Positions 16,845 through 24,600 of a stretch of 36,850 nucleotides of DNA are shown here, piece after piece. The first letter of the stretch is position 1. The number at the start of each line of letters is the position of its first letter. The notes beneath the pieces are model-generated. The model worked only from the letters and a program-made list of their open reading frames with translations. It ran no database searches and had not been told where the DNA came from. Source of the DNA: Candidatus Omnitrophota bacterium (GTDB lineage Bacteria; Omnitrophota; Gorgyraeia; Gorgyraeales; Gorgyraeaceae); NCBI GenBank assembly GCA_018824725.1, contig JAHJGB010000004.1:1-36850 (forward strand). The letters are read 5' to 3'. The position numbers and the translations under genes are program-made.

Positions 16845-18195
16845 ATTCCCTTTGCCATCCGTAAATAATGCCTGCGAATATAAAAAATATGCTGTTTACA
16901 AATTCAAAATACCTCATCTCTATAAATACGGCATTCACCAGATACGCTGCCATGCAGCCCCAGAATATAATCACTATAGGTTTAGCTTCCGGATTATGGG
17001 CACGCAGATTTTTATACAACCTTATGCTGGCTATTAAAATTGAACTATATATAATCAAAATAAAGGTTATGCCCACAAGGCCCATTTCAGCCAAAATCCC
17101 GGCAAATGTATCGTGCTCTTTTAATTCAGTGTATTGAAAAGGCACCCCTCCCATATCAATATCAGCAAAATAATCAGGCGCATTATCTGAAAACTTTAAA
17201 AAACCAACGCCGAATATAGGATTGCTTATAAACATATTTACATACACCACATATAAATTCAACCTGTCGTAAACAGGGTCTTCATGCCGTATCCTTTCAT
17301 GCGCAAAAGCCATTGTGTTGTCGTCTAAAAAAGAAGGCGCTACGAGCATAGCTGTCATACAAAATAAGATGGCGGTTATAACAAATGCCTTCTGGCTTTG
17401 CTTGAAAGTAAATAAAGAGATTATCATGAAACTCAACATCGCCCCTAACCATGCAGCCCTTGTGTATGTAAAAAATATAGCCAGCGGCGTTATAGCTAAC
17501 AACAGAATCGCATATAATTTCCAGATTTTGGCCTTATTGCAATTGAACAAAAAATAGAACATAGATGAAAACGCAAAACCTAAGACAGTGCCGTTTACAG
17601 CTGCCTGGCAGAAAGGCCCCCTGGCCCTTCCAAAATGTATCCCAAAATCAGCATCAAGTATATACTTGGGAAAAACGAGCTTATTTATCTTCAAGTGCTC
17701 AAAGATTGCCGTAAAACTCAGATAAATCCCTACCAATACAATAAATTTTAAAAATCCTTCCCTTTTTGAGGTATTGTTGGTATAAACATTCTGACTTATA
17801 AAAAACATAAAAAACGGGACTATGTACCCTGTCAGAAGTTCCCCCATCTTAAGCTTGCCCCCTTCTTTAATGATAGCGCCTGTCCACATCATTGAGATAA
17901 CCGCTGCCAGACAGAATAGAAACATCGAATATTCAACCTTTGTAAAAGAAAAAATCTTGCGCCTTCTGGTCAAAATCTCGAAAATAAATATAATAACTAA
18001 AAATGTAAAAAGCATCCTGTCTAAAGACATGTCCGGCAATATTGAATCCATAACACTTATTTTCTGGTATTTAAATAAAAGCGCGGCCACAAGCCACATA
18101 TATATGCCATATGTAAAGTCCCTGCTGATTATAAAAAACAAGGTCAGCCCTACCACCAAGGCTGCTTCTATTAGTATAAGAATTTCCGATCCCAT
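16822..18195 (-). CDS. O-antigen ligase / Wzy polymerase family membrane protein
   Basis: A polytopic inner-membrane protein with about 11-12 helices and the Wzy_C (WaaL/Wzy) core: FFTYTRAAWLGAM, a periplasmic loop with arginines (AHERIRHEDPVYDRLNLY), and NPIFGVGF followed by ELKEHDTFAGILAEMGLVG. It should polymerise repeat units in the periplasm or attach chains to an acceptor; sequence does not separate these. I use the ATG at 18195. The longer frame starts with a TTG at 18210 inside a hairpin (18209-18243). This is the only complete protein of the family here, because its upstream neighbour is truncated. Confidence 0.88.
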   Translation of the reverse strand: MGSEILILIEAALVVGLTLFFIISRDFTYGIYMWLVAALLFKYQKISVMDSILPDMSLDRMLFTFLVIIFIFEILTRRRKIFSFTKVEYSMFLFCLAAVISMMWTGAIIKEGGKLKMGELLTGYIVPFFMFFISQNVYTNNTSKREGFLKFIVLVGIYLSFTAIFEHLKINKLVFPKYILDADFGIHFGRARGPFCQAAVNGTVLGFAFSSMFYFLFNCNKAKIWKLYAILLLAITPLAIFFTYTRAAWLGAMLSFMIISLFTFKQSQKAFVITAILFCMTAMLVAPSFLDDNTMAFAHERIRHEDPVYDRLNLYVVYVNMFISNPIFGVGFLKFSDNAPDYFADIDMGGVPFQYTELKEHDTFAGILAEMGLVGITFILIIYSSILIASIRLYKNLRAHNPEAKPIVIIFWGCMAAYLVNAVFIEMRYFEFVNSIFFIFAGIIYGWQREYGKKTAL

Positions 18196-18208
18196 AATGA
18201 ACCATCCC

Positions 18209-18243
18209 AACCTCGTAGGTTGCCGTAAGCAACCTACGAGGTT
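18209..18243. repeat. 15-bp-stem palindrome at the broken end of an O-antigen ligase gene
   Basis: A perfect 15-bp inverted repeat (18209-18223 with 18229-18243, loop CGTAA) lies between the stop of the truncated ligase and the start of the Wzy-like gene. A run of T follows it on the plus strand only. It is therefore not a canonical terminator for the minus-strand operon, although its stem could attenuate transcription or shape translation of the next gene. Confidence 0.85.
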
Positions 18244-18245
18244 TT

Positions 18246-19046
18246 TTACAAAACCTTTAACTTTATGCTGCCGATATACAGGTTTCTGTCTTCCATACCC
18301 CCTTTGAAATTCTCCGCCATATTATAAAATACCCTATAGCTCGATACCCTTTTTAACAAAAAAGACGCGTCAATCGCATTAAAGGCAAAAACCGCCAGTG
18401 TTATAAAAAACAGCGGTGATATAAAAATAATAAACCTTATCCTGCCTTTTTTAAAGATAACTGCCGCCATCAGAGACATTGAAATGGATAAGGCCAGCCA
18501 TCCGCCTCTGGACATTGAAAATAAGAATGCTATTGATAAAGCCATGCCTATTGAAACAGGTATCAAGAGTTCCAGGTATCCGGCAAAATGATTGTGATTT
18601 ATATATGTAGCAGAAAGAAACCCGGGATTAGCCCGCCACTCTTTAGGGATAATGCCAAAATATTGGCAAATTCCAAAAATAGCTACGCATGACCCTGTTA
18701 TTAAAAGCAAGTTCAATATCTTTTTTATATCTTTCTCTTCCATAATAAAATTTACAGTTATGTAAAAAATAAGCCCCAGGCTTATAAACCTGGCGATCTC
18801 TGCAATAGCTCCATAAATATATTTAGAATTAAAGCTGGACACAATCGCGGCTAAAAAGAATACCAATACAGCAATATCTACAGGCGTCCTTCTGAGCTTT
18901 ATCTCGTTATTTACAAAAATCCTGGTTATGCATATAAGCAATATAGATAATATAATAAGATATATGGAGGTAAATACACAGGCATTGACCGAACCTCTCA
19001 ATATCGGCGCAAATATAAGAATCAGGCTGAGCAAAATAGTTATCAT
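18246..19046 (-). pseudogene. Truncated O-antigen ligase family protein
   Basis: A 266-residue membrane protein with the N-terminal half of a WaaL/Wzy-family protein: several helices, SSFNSKYIYGAIAEIARF, then YINHNHFAGYLELLIPVSIG and FLFSMSRGGWLA of the Wzy_C domain. Intact members run to about 400 residues or more and continue after the conserved R...W.GS...I region with a G.G..F block and further helices. Here the frame stops at RNLYIGSIKLKVL, 2 bases before an 18209-18243 palindrome. The distance between LELLIPVSIG and SMSRGG also looks short, so an internal deletion is likely. The start overlaps the HD-GYP stop (ATGA). It is probably non-functional, though a shortened active protein cannot be excluded. 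Confidence 0.7.
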
Positions 19047-19813
19047 ATAGTTTGTACAAAAATGTCTACCAATTCCGGGTCAAACTGCATGCCTCTTTCT
19101 TCCATGATTTCAGATATGGCCATTTCTCTGAAAACAGGCTTTTTATAAAAATGATCCGACACCATGGAATCATAAACCTCTGCGATTGAAATAATTTTGG
19201 CTATTTTTTTAATATCTTTCCCCTTAAGGCCCCTGGGATAGCCTGTTCCGTCTATCCTTTCGTGATGCTGGCCTACGATATCCGCAATCTCTTTAAGCTC
19301 CTTTATTGAATTCAATAATTCCTCGCCCCTTGCAGGATGAAGTTTTATCAATTCATATTCCTGCGCTGTCAAAGCCCCCGGTTTTAAAAGTATACGCCTG
19401 TCAATAGCCATATGCCCTATATCATGGACCAGGCCTGCCATTTTAGCTTGCAGAATATCTTTACGGCCTAAACCCAATGCCTTTGACAATTTATAAGAAG
19501 CCTCGGATACTCTCAAGGAATGGCTGATAAAAAAATCGCCCAGCTCTCCCAGTAATTTATACACATTCATCAGGGTCATGCAATAGGCCTCCATGTCTCT
19601 GGAATGATCTTCTGTCTTCACGGGGAATACCCCTACTTCTCCCATTGTTGCAAGAAGCTCTATCTTGGATATCCTGTGATGTCCGCCCGGAGTTTTCAGC
19701 GTCTTCAATTTATTTGCGTAGATATAATTTTTTATAGCTGAAAGGCTCAGGTTCATGTGCATGGCTGCCTCTCTTGGGGTGAAATAAACATCTGTCTCTA
19801 ATCTTTCTTTCAT
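19043..19813 (-). CDS. HTH (MerR/excisionase-type) plus HD-GYP domain regulator
   Basis: Residues 9-50 (YFTPREAAMHMNLS ... TPGGHHRIS) form an excisionase/MerR-like winged helix-turn-helix. Residues 90-256 are an HD-GYP phosphohydrolase domain of the c-di-GMP phosphodiesterase class: His98, HD at 130-131, H159, HH at 183-184, and DGTGYP at 188-193. The usual HDxGK is HDIGH here (His134 replaces Lys), while the other key residues remain. An AGAGGA site lies upstream of the ATG. It sits in the EPS operon after the tyrosine autokinase, separated from it by 120 bp, and overlaps the truncated ligase gene. I infer control of EPS expression or export by c-di-GMP, possibly with direct DNA binding. Confidence 0.9.
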   Translation of the reverse strand: MKERLETDVYFTPREAAMHMNLSLSAIKNYIYANKLKTLKTPGGHHRISKIELLATMGEVGVFPVKTEDHSRDMEAYCMTLMNVYKLLGELGDFFISHSLRVSEASYKLSKALGLGRKDILQAKMAGLVHDIGHMAIDRRILLKPGALTAQEYELIKLHPARGEELLNSIKELKEIADIVGQHHERIDGTGYPRGLKGKDIKKIAKIISIAEVYDSMVSDHFYKKPVFREMAISEIMEERGMQFDPELVDIFVQTI

Positions 19814-19933
19814 ATAATCCTCTTTTTTTAATAACTAACGATATTAGTCAATTTTAAGTTTTTTTAACCGCTTTTTGCCAAAATCCCCTCTGTGTATCCG
19901 CGGCATACGCTGCGGACAACGTAAAATTTTTAT
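19814..19933 (-). promoter_or_regulatory. Intergenic region with small inverted repeats before the HTH/HD-GYP gene
   Basis: The 120 bp before the regulator gene contain a CCGC/GCGG-flanked stem after the kinase stop and an ACTAA-N5-TTAGT inverted repeat at 19834-19848, about 20 bases upstream of the start codon. The latter has the form of an operator and could be a target for the HTH domain of the downstream product. A weak TTGGCA-like -35 is present without a good -10, so I do not claim a promoter. Confidence 0.25.
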
Positions 19934-22033
19934 TTACTTAGTTTTAAGGGGCTTATAATACTTGCCGTAATAATACTGCGGATAATAATAGCCGTTTCTG
20001 GTAAGCGAGATATTATTTAACACTACTCCTATTATATTAGCGCCGGCTTTATGCAATAATTCCTTTGAATTATTTAAAAGGCCTTTAGTGGTCCTGTTGG
20101 CTTCAGCGATAAGGACTACGCCGTCAGTAAGCGCTGCTAACACTGCAGCGTCTGTGACAAGCGCTATGGGAGGGGCGTCGAATATTATTTTTGAAAAACT
20201 TGCGCTGGCTTTTTCCAGAAAAAGCCTTGTGTTCTTCGAGGAGATTAGTTCTGCGGGCTTATGGGATATATTGCCTGTTGTAATAATAGATAAATTATCA
20301 ATGCCTGAATTCCTGATAATCTTATCAAAATCCGTTTCTCCTGCAAGGTAATTAGAAAAACCTCTGTGGTTATCCATGTTAAACACGGTATGGACCCTCG
20401 GCCTCCTCATATCAGCGTCTACAAGAAGCACCCTTTCCCCGCTATTGGACATCATGATTGCTAAATTAATAGCGCTGATGGTTTTGCCTTCCCTTGGCAC
20501 AGAGCTTGTGATAACCATGCTTTTAGCGGAAGAACCGGTATTATTTAAGGAAAACAAGAGATTTGTTCTTATTGAACGGTAAGATTCCGAAGCAAGGCAC
20601 AGGGAATCTTTCTCTACTACCCTATCCACATCTATCTTGTTCTTTATATTCTTGCCATCTTGCCTGATCTTCGGGACAGCTCCTAATACAGGCAGCTGGA
20701 TCAATGTTTCTATATCATTTGAATCCTTGATTGTGATATCCATATATTCCCTGAAAAGCGCCAGGCCAATCCCGCCTACCATACCTAATATGATAGAAAA
20801 CATTATATTAAGCTGTTTCTTAGGCCTTATCGGCTTTTTTGGGATCTCCGCGAGGTCTTGCACGCGGACGTTATTGGTCTGCATCTGGTTAGAAATAGAA
20901 GTCTCTTTAAGCCTGTTTAAAACAATGTCCAGCATGCGCTCATTGGTTTCCAGTTCCCTTTTCAGCGCATTATAGCCTATTATCCTTCTCTCTAATTCCA
21001 GGGATTCCTTCTTCTTGTCATTAAGGGTATTTTTCAGATTCGCCTCTTCTTCTTTTGCTTTTTCGTATTCGCTTTCTACATCGGTTTTTATAGCGCCTAT
21101 CTCATTTTTTATGCGGGATTCAATGTAAGATATATTTTCAAGAAGCTTTATCATCTTGGGATGTTTATTTTTATATACCTTTTCATATTCTACTAAAAGC
21201 GCCTGCTGGCTCATGTATTCTTTTTTCAAACTTGTGAAAATCTCATTATCTGCCAGCTGGTTCGGCAGGTTCTCTAATTTAAGCTCCCCTTTTACATCTG
21301 TAAGGCTTTTATAGGCGATTTCTGCCTGTATTCTTTTTTTCTGCGCGTCTAAATAGTTTGCGTTAAGTTTCGTAAGGGTATCGTTGATGATGTTTTCTTT
21401 ATTTACCACGGAGACGATGTCATTTTTCTCTTTGTAGTCCTGAAGGCCTATCTCTGCCTCCCTTACTTTTGCCTTTTGCTGCTCAACCTCTTTCTTAAGC
21501 CAGCCTTCCGCATCAGTGGATGCCTGTATCTTTAAGGAAATATTGGAATTAACATAAACCCTGGCGAATTCATTTGTTATGCGGCTGGCCTCTTTAGGAT
21601 TTTCGTCTTCTACGTTTATCCTGAGAATCCTCGTGTCTTTTACAAGCTCTACCTTTAATTTTTTAAGCAAAGTGTCTACGGGATCTTTCGCCTTTATGAA
21701 TTCTTCTTTATTCTTCAACCCGAGATTTTTTATGACCTGGTGCGCAATACGCCTGGATTTTATTATTTCCTGCTGAGTTTCTATGTAAGCCTTGTAGGCA
21801 TAATAATTCGTCTCTCCTAATTTTATGACATCCTTCACCGCTAATATATCCGGGCTCGCCACTTCCACGATAACAGTAGAGCTGGCCCTATATATAGGTA
21901 TCTGCTTAAACGTCATCCATGTAATCAGGCTGACTGTTACTGCAAAAAATGAAACAATCATCCATTTTCTGCGCGATAATATTGAGATGTAATCTCTCAC
22001 ATGCAGATCTTTATTAAAATAAGCGTTTTCCAT
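19934..22033 (-). CDS. Polysaccharide co-polymerase / BY-type tyrosine autokinase (Wzc-like)
   Basis: A fused Wzz chain-length determinant and bacterial tyrosine kinase (699 residues). The Wzz part has a membrane helix near residues 27-47, a long periplasmic coiled-coil region (about 170-420), and a second helix near 425-445 after a Pro-rich KKPIRPKK. The kinase has a Walker A PREGKT (513-518), a Walker A-prime LLVDADMRRP, a Walker B IIFDAPP, and a tyrosine-rich tail NGYYYPQYYYGKYYKP for autophosphorylation. It controls chain length and gates export with the Wza-like protein encoded just upstream (22-base gap). It is likely regulated by phosphorylation cycling; no cognate phosphatase is seen in the window. 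Confidence 0.95.
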   Translation of the reverse strand: MENAYFNKDLHVRDYISILSRRKWMIVSFFAVTVSLITWMTFKQIPIYRASSTVIVEVASPDILAVKDVIKLGETNYYAYKAYIETQQEIIKSRRIAHQVIKNLGLKNKEEFIKAKDPVDTLLKKLKVELVKDTRILRINVEDENPKEASRITNEFARVYVNSNISLKIQASTDAEGWLKKEVEQQKAKVREAEIGLQDYKEKNDIVSVVNKENIINDTLTKLNANYLDAQKKRIQAEIAYKSLTDVKGELKLENLPNQLADNEIFTSLKKEYMSQQALLVEYEKVYKNKHPKMIKLLENISYIESRIKNEIGAIKTDVESEYEKAKEEEANLKNTLNDKKKESLELERRIIGYNALKRELETNERMLDIVLNRLKETSISNQMQTNNVRVQDLAEIPKKPIRPKKQLNIMFSIILGMVGGIGLALFREYMDITIKDSNDIETLIQLPVLGAVPKIRQDGKNIKNKIDVDRVVEKDSLCLASESYRSIRTNLLFSLNNTGSSAKSMVITSSVPREGKTISAINLAIMMSNSGERVLLVDADMRRPRVHTVFNMDNHRGFSNYLAGETDFDKIIRNSGIDNLSIITTGNISHKPAELISSKNTRLFLEKASASFSKIIFDAPPIALVTDAAVLAALTDGVVLIAEANRTTKGLLNNSKELLHKAGANIIGVVLNNISLTRNGYYYPQYYYGKYYKPLKTK

Positions 22034-22055
22034 GCTTGCCTCTACGGGCTTCTGG

Positions 22056-22652
22056 TTAAAAGAAGCTTTCAGGGACTACGACTATGTCGCCTGCATTTAT
22101 AGGAATATCCATCTCTTTGTAGCCTTTATTGGTTATGTCCGTTATCTTTACAGATATAGTCACTTCCTGGCCGTCTTCCATGCGTATAATCTTTGTGCCG
22201 TTCTGGGCAGCGCCTTCTTTAAAGCCGCCTGCCATGGTGATTGCCTCTAATATAGTAGTAGGCCTGTCTCTAAAAAGTTCATATTGTCCGGGCCTATTTA
22301 CAAAACCCATGACAAAAACCTTTTTTGGATGATATTCCTCGATAAAAACATTCACCTGCGGGTTAACCAAATAATCCTCTTTTAATAAAAACTCTATCTT
22401 TTCCTCTGTCTCGCTGACTGTAAGTCCGGTAAGGTCAACATTTCCGAGCAAGGGAAACGTGATTTCGCCTCTTGGCCCCACCCTTGCCTTTGTTGTAAGA
22501 TCAGGCTGCTCATATACGGTTATTGTAAGGACGTCTCCTGTCTCTATCTTGTATTCTTCGCCTTCCGTGTGAGCTATTGCACAGCCTAAGCTTAAAACCA
22601 GCGCTATTACCGTAAACCCCTTTAATATTTTTTTAGCTCGGATAATTATCAT
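22056..22652 (-). CDS. Wza/GumB-like polysaccharide export protein (SLBB)
   Basis: A periplasmic or outer-membrane export protein: a hydrophobic N-terminal signal (FTVIALVLSLGCAIA), then the Poly_export domain (YKIETGDVLTITVYEQPDLTTKARVGPRGEITFPLLG) and an SLBB domain (KKVFVMGFVNRPGQYEL ... AGDIVVVPESFF). At 198 residues it is a short single-SLBB type, much shorter than E. coli Wza. The Cys in SLGCA could be lipidated, but the lipobox is imperfect (Ser at -3). The ATG overlaps the preceding stop (TAATG), with GGAG upstream. It is a likely partner of the tyrosine autokinase and the beta-barrel protein. Confidence 0.93.
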   Translation of the reverse strand: MIIIRAKKILKGFTVIALVLSLGCAIAHTEGEEYKIETGDVLTITVYEQPDLTTKARVGPRGEITFPLLGNVDLTGLTVSETEEKIEFLLKEDYLVNPQVNVFIEEYHPKKVFVMGFVNRPGQYELFRDRPTTILEAITMAGGFKEGAAQNGTKIIRMEDGQEVTISVKITDITNKGYKEMDIPINAGDIVVVPESFF

Positions 22653-23929
22653 TAAAACTCCGCCCTTGTAGTAAAGGTAACCAGGTTTTCCTTAACATCA
22701 AACAAAGGAAAGTTTGAATCCCTTACGATGTGCTCAGCCTGTAAAGTAAATATCAGCCAATTTTTTAAGTAATATCTTAAACCTGTGCCGAGCGAATAAT
22801 AATTATCTTTTCTTTTTTTAGTCTCGCCGTCTACGGTTACCTCTTTGGGATAAGCATTTAACTGATATAGGCCCGTGATAAAACCAAGGACCTTTGGCCT
22901 AAAATAATGGTCAAAGGTCCCTGAAACGCTGTTAACGCCGTAATAATTATTTGCGTCGTAAGTAGATTCATAGACTGTTCTTAAAAATGCGAGTTTCAAT
23001 GAATTTTTATCTGAAAATTTATGCGTCATATCAGCGTACAAAACTCCGGATCTAAAGTCTGGATTTCCGGCATCTTTATAATTGCTGAACTGATAACCTG
23101 TTTTTATGGTAGCCGTTGTCTTCTGGGTAAGGTCTCCTGTCGCGCCTATAAGAAACTGATGGTAATCAGAGTCTGAATGCGTAGATTCATCATATCTAAT
23201 CTGGTTAAAGTCGTATTCAAAGAGAAGTTCTGTCTTTGGAAAAGTCTGGTGAGTGAGTATTAAGGAATACCTGTGATCTGTTCTGTCAAACTGCTTATAT
23301 ATAGGATCTGACTTGTAAGTGCGTGTAAAATTATCATAACCTATCTGTATGCCCAATCTTTCTTTCTGCAGTTTGACAAACACCCCTCCGGTATTATCAT
23401 CCCTCTTTACCCTGGTTGTGTCTTCTGTGCTTGGCCTGTCAAATACCCTGGCAAAATTATCATGTAAATTAATGGTAATTTCGCTCCATTTTAGCTCCAG
23501 CTTTCCTGAAGCAAAGTGGTTAGCAGCATTCTGAGATGTGTAATTATTGTAGCGGTTGATGTCTACATGATAATCAAATTTAAATACATTGTCCTGGAAT
23601 GGCAGTTTAAGGCCGATGCCTGGGGTGAGAGTCAATATAATGTCATGTTTTGCATCATGCGACTCATTTGAATCCCAAAACACATTATCATCATACTGCA
23701 CCTTAATTTCTCCCCATGGAGAAACTTCTAAGTCGCCTAATTTAAGGCCCTGGCCAGCGTATGATATTGAGTTGGATAAAAAGAAAACGATAAGGAATGA
23801 TACGAAAATGGAGCCCGCTCGGGTTAAAGTTCGGGGTTCCCTGCCTTGCCGGCAGGCAGGCTTGGGCGGAATACTGAGCCCCGATTGCAATCGGGGCGAA
23901 TGTATAAAAATCTGGTAAACTTTTCTCAT
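22652..23929 (-). CDS. Outer-membrane beta-barrel protein (EpsL/BBP2-like) with repeat-carrying leader
   Basis: First gene of the EPS operon. After a hydrophobic signal segment (IFVSFLIVFFLSNSISYAG) the chain consists of alternating, aromatic-rich strands and ends in Phe (RAEF), as outer-membrane barrels do. It is probably the porin-like partner for polymer export, since the short Wza-like protein may need an outer-membrane component. The start codon at 23929 follows a good promoter, but residues about 12-40 (QSGLSIPPKPACRQGREPRT region) are encoded by a palindromic repeat (23812-23897) placed in-frame between start and signal core. The signal peptide is thus unusually long. Family assignment is by overall features, not a specific motif. 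Confidence 0.8.
   Translation of the reverse strand: MRKVYQIFIHSPRLQSGLSIPPKPACRQGREPRTLTRAGSIFVSFLIVFFLSNSISYAGQGLKLGDLEVSPWGEIKVQYDDNVFWDSNESHDAKHDIILTLTPGIGLKLPFQDNVFKFDYHVDINRYNNYTSQNAANHFASGKLELKWSEITINLHDNFARVFDRPSTEDTTRVKRDDNTGGVFVKLQKERLGIQIGYDNFTRTYKSDPIYKQFDRTDHRYSLILTHQTFPKTELLFEYDFNQIRYDESTHSDSDYHQFLIGATGDLTQKTTATIKTGYQFSNYKDAGNPDFRSGVLYADMTHKFSDKNSLKLAFLRTVYESTYDANNYYGVNSVSGTFDHYFRPKVLGFITGLYQLNAYPKEVTVDGETKKRKDNYYSLGTGLRYYLKNWLIFTLQAEHIVRDSNFPLFDVKENLVTFTTRAEF
23812..23897. repeat. Palindromic repeat, GGGCGGAATACTGAGC core, copy 2 with a nested insertion
   Basis: On the plus strand: a CGGG-TTAAA-type arm, CGGGGTTC, then a separate small hairpin CCTGCC-TTGCC-GGCAGG, then the 18-bp core at 23862-23879 (identical to 3615-3632, inverted), then a perfect 20-bp palindrome GCCCCGATTGCAATCGGGGC (23878-23897). 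Copy 1 has the same order without the CCTGCC hairpin, so one repeat appears to have inserted into another. It is in-frame in the beta-barrel protein leader. Confidence 0.88.
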
Positions 23930-23966
23930 TTTGCTCTCTTAATATTTTTATACGACTTTGAGCAAA

Positions 23967-23995
23967 GTTATACCAGATATTAAAGCATTTGTCAA
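23967..23995 (-). promoter_or_regulatory. Sigma70-type promoter of the EPS operon
   Basis: On the minus strand TTGACA (23990-23995) is separated by 17 bases from TATAAC (23967-23972). This is a near-consensus housekeeping promoter about 35 bases before the start codon at 23929. It is the best promoter seen in the window and would drive the whole EPS locus down to position 60 if no internal stop of transcription intervenes. Confidence 0.85.
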
Positions 23996-24031
23996 TACTT
24001 TTTTTATCTTTATTTAAACTATTATTTAACT

Positions 24032-24589
24032 CTAACTTTTTATTAAAGACAGGGTTTCTGCTCTTGTTTTCTGATTTTCTTTGAAAACCCCTCTTACTGC
24101 GCTCGTAACTGTGAAAACTCCTGATTTTTTGACCCCTCTCATGCTCATACATAGGTGCTCTGCCTCAATAATAACCATAACCCCCATTGGTTTCAATTCT
24201 TTCATGAGTATTTCAGCTATTTCAGTAGTTAATCTCTCTTGTACCTGCAGTCGTTTAGACAAAGTCTCTACAATTCTCACCAATTTACTCAATCCCGTAA
24301 CGCGTCCCTGCTTTGGAATATAAGCGACATGCACCTTTCCCATAAAAGGTAATAGATGGTGTTCGCAGATCGAATAAAGAGGGATATCTTTTAGTAAAAT
24401 AATCTCGTCATGTTTTTCAGATAGAAGAACCTCTAGCTCTTTAGCCGGGTCTTTTGATATGCCGCTGAATATCTCAGCATACATCTCAGCCACCCTTTCA
24501 GGCGTCTTTTTAAGGTCTTCCCTGTCAGCATTCTCGCCAATCGCCTCCAAAATCATCCTGATTGCTTTTTGAATTTTCTTTTTATCCAT
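24032..24589 (-). CDS. folE: GTP cyclohydrolase I
   Basis: Converts GTP to 7,8-dihydroneopterin triphosphate, the first step of tetrahydrofolate synthesis, as a cytoplasmic homodecamer. At 185 residues it is the typical short bacterial form. Zinc ligands Cys75 and His78 lie in [10 protein letters not shown], and Cys147 in [10 protein letters not shown]. Substrate-binding blocks are [28 protein letters not shown] and TVTSAVRG. The start has GGAGG five bases upstream. It lies 11 bases after mnmE, so the two are co-transcribed, and folC is close by, another folate gene. The C-terminus is followed by the EPS promoter region. Confidence 0.98.
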   Translation of the reverse strand: MDKKKIQKAIRMILEAIGENADREDLKKTPERVAEMYAEIFSGISKDPAKELEVLLSEKHDEIILLKDIPLYSICEHHLLPFMGKVHVAYIPKQGRVTGLSKLVRIVETLSKRLQVQERLTTEIAEILMKELKPMGVMVIIEAEHLCMSMRGVKKSGVFTVTSAVRGVFKENQKTRAETLSLIKS

Positions 24590-24600
24590 ATAGCCTCCGG

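Noticed and set aside
18209-18243. Rho-independent terminator for the minus-strand operon
   Set aside because: The T-run is on the plus-strand side only; the minus-strand transcript continues with GGGATGG, so it lacks the U-tract.
23742-24152. 136-codon open frame on the minus strand
   Set aside because: It runs through folE in another frame, the EPS promoter and a repeat, and has no domain or ribosome-site support.
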